Source: an uncultured Acetatifactor sp. (lineage in GTDB: Bacteria; Bacillota; Clostridia; Lachnospirales; Lachnospiraceae). Taken from it: a stretch of DNA of 32,774 bases. Below, piece after piece: positions 29,439 through 32,774 of the stretch. The stretch is taken from NCBI GenBank assembly GCA_910584235.1, contig CAJTZD010000043.1, positions 1-32,774 on the forward strand, given 5' to 3'. The notes beneath the pieces were generated by a model. The model was not told where the DNA came from and ran no database searches. It saw nothing but the letters and a program-made list of their open reading frames with translations. The stretch's first letter is position 1. The number at the start of each line of letters is the position of its first letter. Made by a program: the position numbers and the translations under genes.

Positions 29439-30194
29439 ATGAACGAACTTCTTGTCGATAGATTGAAAAGAGCAAGAGCAGAACAGGGCTTAAAACAAAG
29501 CGATGTTGCAGAAAAACTAGGCTTAAAAGCAAACACAATAAGTAATTGGGAAAAGGGACGCACGGAACCAGACATAGATTCTTTTGTAGCATTGTGTGAC
29601 ATATACCAGCTCGACTGTGCAGCACTCCTGTCTGATGTATATGCATTTAAAAGAATTGGAACAGATATATCTCTTTCCGAATATGACCACATAAAGAAAT
29701 ACCGCTCACTCGATAATCTCGGCCGTGAGCACATAGACACGTTCCTCCAATGGGAAGTAGAGCATATGAATCAATTAAGTCAGGCCACCCCTGCTGCCAT
29801 AGTCGAACTACATAGTGCCGCAAGTGCAAATGGCCGCCTCATAGAATACTTTCGTAGCGTGTCTGCCGGAACTGGCCAAGTCATCTTTGACGATGTTTAC
29901 TCCGAGCGCATCACAATGCCTGACATCCCGGAATACCGCCGTGTGGCCTACGCAGTAAAGGTGGATGGCCGGAGCATGGAGCCCCTGTACAATGACGGCG
30001 ACATCCTCCTGATTGAGCCCACCTGCGAGATCAGCATAGGCGAGATCGGCATCTTCAATGTCAATGGCCTAGCCTATGTGAAGCAGCTAGGGCAGGACAG
30101 GCTGATATCACTGAACAAGGGATATGATGATATACCTCTCACAGAGGATTCCGTATGCATGGGGAGAGTGGTCGATAAGCTAAAAATGGAATAG
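29439..30194 (+). CDS. LexA/CI-type phage repressor with S24 peptidase
   Basis: This 251-residue repressor has an N-terminal XRE HTH (SDVAEKLGLKANTISNWEKG, residues 21-40), a linker, and a C-terminal S24 domain with catalytic Ser179 (DGRSMEP) and Lys215 (YVKQ). A candidate autocleavage bond is Ala143-Gly144 (SAGTG). It is therefore expected to be inactivated by RecA in the SOS response. AAGGAGG lies six bases before the ATG at 29439. It maintains lysogeny with the divergent Cro-like gene. Confidence 0.92.
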   Translation: MNELLVDRLKRARAEQGLKQSDVAEKLGLKANTISNWEKGRTEPDIDSFVALCDIYQLDCAALLSDVYAFKRIGTDISLSEYDHIKKYRSLDNLGREHIDTFLQWEVEHMNQLSQATPAAIVELHSAASANGRLIEYFRSVSAGTGQVIFDDVYSERITMPDIPEYRRVAYAVKVDGRSMEPLYNDGDILLIEPTCEISIGEIGIFNVNGLAYVKQLGQDRLISLNKGYDDIPLTEDSVCMGRVVDKLKME

Positions 30195-30204
30195 GCTAAC
30201 AAGG

Positions 30205-30226
30205 TTAAACCGCTTCGGCGTTTTAA
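30205..30226 (+). terminator. Weak hairpin with TTCG loop after the repressor
   Basis: TTAAAcCGC-TTCG-GCGtTTTAA follows the repressor stop by ten bases. The stem has one mismatch, and the T-rich side is short, so termination is probably partial, allowing some read-through to the KilA-N gene. Confidence 0.4.
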
Positions 30227-30251
30227 TAATATCAAATGAAAAGAGGGCATT

Positions 30252-31097
30252 ATGAAGATAAATGCAAATGGCGCTGAAATATCAATCATGGGAAATATTA
30301 TAAACGAAAATGCCTATATTTCGCTGACAGATATCGCAAAACACAAGAATTCAGATGATCCGCGAATTGTTATCTCTAATTGGATGAGTTCTTATTCTAC
30401 AATTGATTTTCTTGCCACATGGGAAAAGCTGTACAATCCTAATTTTAACCGTATGGAATTCCAGACGGTTAGGAGTGAGCCAGGACGCCTTGTGATGACA
30501 CCCAAGCAGTGGATTGAACGAATGGGCGCAACTGGTATTACTTCACAGGCAGGCCGCTATGGTGGTACTTATGCACATTCGGATATAGCCTTTGAATTTG
30601 CTTCCTGGGTTTCACCGGAATTCAAATTATACATAATCAAAGACTACCAACGCCTAAAAGTTGAAGAAGCGAAAAGGCTTGAAGTAGGCTGGGACACAAA
30701 GAGGGAACTTTCCAAAATAAATTATCGTATTCATACAGATGCTATAAAAGAGTTCCTTATCACCCCTGAACTTACCAAGCAGGAACAAGGCTATACCTAT
30801 GCCAGCGAAGCTGATTTACTAAACATTGCCTTATTTGGCAAAACAGCCAGGCAATGGAGGGAAGAGACCGGAAAGCCAAAAACATTGAATATGCGTGATT
30901 TTGCAAGCGTGGAACAGCTCATAGTCCTTGTAAATCTTGAAAGCATGAATGCCGATTTGATTAGGCAGAATATTCCTGCTCCCGAAAGGCTGAAAAAGCT
31001 GCGAAGCATTGCATATTATCAGCTCCGTTCTCTTGAAAGCAGCAATGCCGCCGAAAGATTAAAGCAAAATATCCAAAAACAGATTGATCAGAAATAG
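30252..31097 (+). CDS. KilA-N domain protein
   Basis: This 281-residue protein has an N-terminal KilA-N domain: AYISLTDIAKHKN, IVISNWMSSYSTIDFLATWE (in parts), then GRYGGTYAHSDIAFEFASWV and FKLYIIKDYQRLK. Residues ~150-270 form a second domain of the kind attached to KilA-N in Clostridia (YTYASEADLLNIALFGKTAR). KilA-N proteins bind DNA and often act as antirepressors or regulators. It lies between repressor and integrase in the plus-strand lysogeny block. AGAGGG precedes the ATG. Confidence 0.85.
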   Translation: MKINANGAEISIMGNIINENAYISLTDIAKHKNSDDPRIVISNWMSSYSTIDFLATWEKLYNPNFNRMEFQTVRSEPGRLVMTPKQWIERMGATGITSQAGRYGGTYAHSDIAFEFASWVSPEFKLYIIKDYQRLKVEEAKRLEVGWDTKRELSKINYRIHTDAIKEFLITPELTKQEQGYTYASEADLLNIALFGKTARQWREETGKPKTLNMRDFASVEQLIVLVNLESMNADLIRQNIPAPERLKKLRSIAYYQLRSLESSNAAERLKQNIQKQIDQK

Positions 31098-31107
31098 TGT
31101 CGTCATA

Positions 31108-31123
31108 GTTGCGACGTCGCAAC
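31108..31123. promoter_or_regulatory. Second copy of palindrome GTTGCGACGTCGCAAC
   Basis: A perfect 16-base dyad just after the KilA-N stop, identical to the core at 18714-18729. It lies in non-coding DNA upstream of the integrase, as expected for a protein-binding site. Confidence 0.6.
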
Positions 31124-31134
31124 AGGAAGAGCAT

Positions 31135-31172
31135 AAAAAAATCCGCTCCCAGCGCCAACTGGAAACGGATTT
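31135..31172 (-). terminator. Minus-strand terminator before the integrase
   Basis: On the minus strand AAATCCG pairs with CGGATTT and an inner CCAG/CTGG adds to the stem; seven T residues follow (31141-31135). No minus-strand protein gene ends here. Confidence 0.7.
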
Positions 31173-31213
31173 CTGGAACCATACCGGGAAGAACCCGATA
31201 CAACTCATCACAC
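31135..31213 (-). ncRNA. Candidate small RNA upstream of the integrase
   Basis: A minus-strand promoter, TTGATT (31248-31243), 17 bases, TACAAT (31225-31220), would start an RNA near 31213 that ends at the terminator at ~31135, about 79 bases. It holds no convincing ORF. It lies beside and antisense to the leader DNA between KilA-N and integrase genes. Confidence 0.42.
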
Positions 31214-31237
31214 AAATGAATTGTATCATCTTCCCGG
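31184..31237. repeat. Large interrupted inverted repeat before the integrase
   Basis: Outer arms CCGGGAAG (31184-31191) and CTTCCCGG (31230-31237); inner arms GATACAACTCAT (31197-31208) and ATGAATTGTATC (31216-31227), one mismatch, round CACACAA. It overlaps the predicted minus-strand promoter. A second small hairpin GGGCAT-TTTT-ATGCCC (31256-31271) lies just before the integrase RBS. Confidence 0.7.
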
Positions 31238-31292
31238 GCAAAAATCAATCATCTCGGGCATTTTTATGCCCAAAAATCAAGGAGGAGATGCA

Positions 31293-32297
31293 ATGAAAAT
31301 CGAGAAGCTGCCGTCCGGCTCCTACCGGATCCGGAAGACGTACAAGGGCCAGGCCTACACGGTCGTGACCGATTACAAGCCCACCCAGAAAGAGGCCCTG
31401 AAACTCATGGCGGACGAACTGGACCGGGTAAAGCCCGAAAGCCGCAGCCAGAAGCATGTCTCTTTCCAGGAGGCCGCAGCGGGCTACATTGAGGTGAAGC
31501 GCAACGTCCTGTCCCCGTCAACGATCGCTGGATACGAGAGGTTGTCCAGAGCCCTTTCAGACCGGTTCCTAAAGCTGCTGGTCAGCGACATATCGGTTCT
31601 GGACGTGCAGAAAGAGGTCAACGACTATTCTGTCGGAAGATCTCCAAAGACCGTCCGGAACGCCCACAGCTTCATCTCCGCAGTCCTGTCCATGTACCGT
31701 CCGGAAATCAGCCTGCGCACGTCCCTGCCACAGAAGATAAGGCCCCAGACCTATGTCCCCACCAACGATGAGATGAGGAAAGTGATGGACTACGCAAGGG
31801 GCACAGAATACGAGGTGGCCATCCTGCTGGCCGCCCTCGGGCTCAGGCGGTCTGAGATATGCGCCCTGAAAGCCGACGACCTGCAGGGCAACACGCTGCG
31901 CATAAACAAGGCCCTGGTGGAGAACAGCGATCACGGCTTCACGGAGAAAGGGACCAAGACCACGGACAGCGCCAGGGAGATATACCTCCCGGATGAACTG
32001 GCCGATCTCATTCGCCAACGCGGCTACGTCTACAGGGGATACCCAGGGAACATCTTGAAGTTCCTGCACAGGGCCCAGGACGCGCTGGGGATACCCCGTT
32101 TCAAACTCCACGCGCTGCGGCACTACTACGCCTCCACCGCCCATGCCATAGGCATTCCGGACAGCTACATCATGCAGTCCGGGGGCTGGCAGTCGGACAA
32201 CGTGCTAAAGAGCGTGTACCGGCACGCGCTGGACGAGGAGAAAGAGCGGATGCAGAAGCAGGCCGCGGAATACATCACCGGGAAAATCTTGTCATGA
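31293..32297 (+). CDS. int: Phage integrase (tyrosine recombinase)
   Basis: This 334-residue integrase has an N-terminal arm-binding domain (MKIEKLPSGSYRIRKTYKGQ, DYKPTQKEA), a SAM-like core-binding domain (~55-145), and a catalytic domain with R185 (ALGLRRSE), K222 (GTKTTDS), H273-x-x-R276 (HALRHYY), W299 in place of the second histidine, and Y309 (SVYRHAL). GGAGGAG precedes the ATG at 31293. The gene ends about 60 bases from the tRNA-like att site. It belongs to the common Gram-positive phage type with an AP2-like N-terminus. Confidence 0.93.
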   Translation: MKIEKLPSGSYRIRKTYKGQAYTVVTDYKPTQKEALKLMADELDRVKPESRSQKHVSFQEAAAGYIEVKRNVLSPSTIAGYERLSRALSDRFLKLLVSDISVLDVQKEVNDYSVGRSPKTVRNAHSFISAVLSMYRPEISLRTSLPQKIRPQTYVPTNDEMRKVMDYARGTEYEVAILLAALGLRRSEICALKADDLQGNTLRINKALVENSDHGFTEKGTKTTDSAREIYLPDELADLIRQRGYVYRGYPGNILKFLHRAQDALGIPRFKLHALRHYYASTAHAIGIPDSYIMQSGGWQSDNVLKSVYRHALDEEKERMQKQAAEYITGKILS

Positions 32298-32311
32298 ATC
32301 TTGTCATGGAA

Positions 32312-32351
32312 CCGCCGAATCCGCTGAAACACTGGACTTATCGGCGGTTTT
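32312..32351 (+). terminator. Integrase terminator
   Basis: CCGCCGA (32312-32318) pairs with TCGGCGG (32341-32347) and is followed by TTTT, 15 bases after the integrase stop. Confidence 0.7.
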
Positions 32352-32354
32352 CAT

Positions 32355-32379
32355 AGGGGTTCGAGCCCCCTTGCTTCCA
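32355..32379 (+). other. tRNA 3'-end fragment, likely attachment-site core
   Basis: The sequence forms a T-arm AGGGG-TTCGAGC-CCCCT with a perfect TTCRANY loop, then a 3' acceptor strand TGCTTCC and discriminator A, followed by a T run. No 5' tRNA part is present. It marks the right prophage end; the intact tRNA should be at the left end, outside the window. Confidence 0.72.
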
Positions 32380-32624
32380 TTTTTTGTTGCCCAAAAGCCG
32401 TAAATCCGGGGCTTTCCCAGGAGCCGTCGGATCCTGATCGGCATACAGTGGTTTGCATTAATTGTAAAATGCTGACTGAATGCTGTTGTAACCCGCAGCC
32501 CCATCCACTTTAAGGCCGAGTTTTACCAGCAGGAGCTATAGCCTTAGATGTAAATCAGGCATGGGGTATTGGAAAGTCAGAAGACAGAGAACATCCAAAT
32601 TTTTTGTTGGGCCGAAACAGCGGC

Positions 32625-32661
32625 AAAAAAATAAGGAAGCCTTTGTATTTTCAAGGTTTCC
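32625..32661 (-). terminator. Minus-strand terminator in the host flank
   Basis: On the minus strand GGAAACC and GGCTTCC pair round 13 bases (one mismatch), followed by TTATTTTTT. It follows the tRNA-like fragment at 32676-32696 on the same strand. Confidence 0.6.
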
Positions 32662-32675
32662 TCGCTTTAAGTCAA

Positions 32676-32696
32676 TGCGGAAGATGGGACTTGAAC
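32676..32696 (-). other. Second tRNA 3'-end fragment, opposite orientation
   Basis: On the minus strand GTTCAAGTCCCATCTTCCGCA matches a T-loop, half T-stem and acceptor with discriminator A. The base-pairing 5' T-stem is absent, so it is a fragment, as left by another integrated element. Confidence 0.5.
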
Positions 32697-32774
32697 GAAT
32701 TATCCTGTCTTGCAAACCCTTAGGTAATTGCGAAACTCCCTGATTTTTGGCCCGAAATCAAGGCAAAACCAAAG

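Larger units (their letters stand above)
32380..32774. other. Right host flank, no protein gene recognised
   Basis: The flank has no convincing coding sequence. Short frames crossing the tRNA-like pieces are the type of spurious ORF often seen there. It holds a minus-strand terminator and a second tRNA-like fragment, annotated separately. Confidence 0.6.

Noticed and set aside
31084..31292. 70-codon plus-strand frame and integrase N-terminal extension upstream of 31293
   Set aside because: They cross palindromes, a terminator and inverted repeats, and the integrase RBS directly precedes 31293.
32304..32743. Short frames in the right flank (32304-32504 minus, 32561-32743 plus)
   Set aside because: They read through tRNA-like fragments and terminators, a known source of spurious ORFs.

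Overview
The window is the right-hand part of an integrated temperate tailed phage (siphovirus type, HK97-fold capsid) in a Gram-positive host. Strong AGGAGG ribosome-binding sites, the gene families (Gp37-like tail protein, DUF5361, DUF4355-type scaffold, PcfJ, HUH Rep, ArpU) and the fairly GC-rich coding sequence point to a gut Clostridia host, most likely Lachnospiraceae. The host assignment is inferred from family resemblance; no ribosomal or housekeeping gene is present.

Layout, from the integration end leftwards. (1) 32380-32774: host flank, with a minus-strand terminator and a second tRNA 3'-end fragment in opposite orientation. (2) 32355-32379: a tRNA 3'-end fragment, the likely att core. 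(3) 29.4-32.3 kb, plus strand: S24/LexA-type repressor, KilA-N protein and tyrosine integrase. A Cro-like gene diverges from the repressor. (4) 25.9-29.05 kb: AT-richer accessory block of small genes on both strands, built round two copies of a bidirectional promoter cassette, with a decayed XRE gene and an unknown two-gene operon. (5) 25.15-25.95 kb: a second HTH switch with two ACGCC-N7-GGCGT operators, one lying inside a consensus minus-strand promoter. (6) 13.4-25.1 kb, minus strand: early/middle genes. These are an HTH protein, small unknowns, an HUH Rep with a hairpin-rich leader, RNase H, a probable AcrIIA9/PcfK-like protein, PcfJ, a ParB-like HTH protein, HNH-like proteins, a second tyrosine recombinase, a C5-methylase-like protein, an ASCH protein and an ArpU-like late regulator. 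(7) 1-13.4 kb, minus strand: HNH, portal, minor head protein, terminase large subunit, scaffold, capsid, head-tail connectors, tail tube, tail chaperones, tape measure, Dit, Gp37-like protein and the start of a tail fibre that leaves the window. The lysis genes and the other att end lie outside, to the left.

The replication and late genes form one long minus-strand series with many ATGA-type overlaps, reading away from the switch at 25.5 kb. The lysogeny genes read toward the att site.

The observations most worth following are: the duplicated bidirectional promoter with a short leader ORF; a perfect GTTGCGACGTCGCAAC palindrome found inside the ParB-like gene and again before the integrase; the hairpin and promoter region before the HUH rep gene; the likely anti-CRISPR next to pcfJ; a textbook A AAA AAC -1 slippery site joining the tail chaperone ORFs; a second recombinase with inverted repeats upstream; and a predicted small RNA upstream of the integrase.
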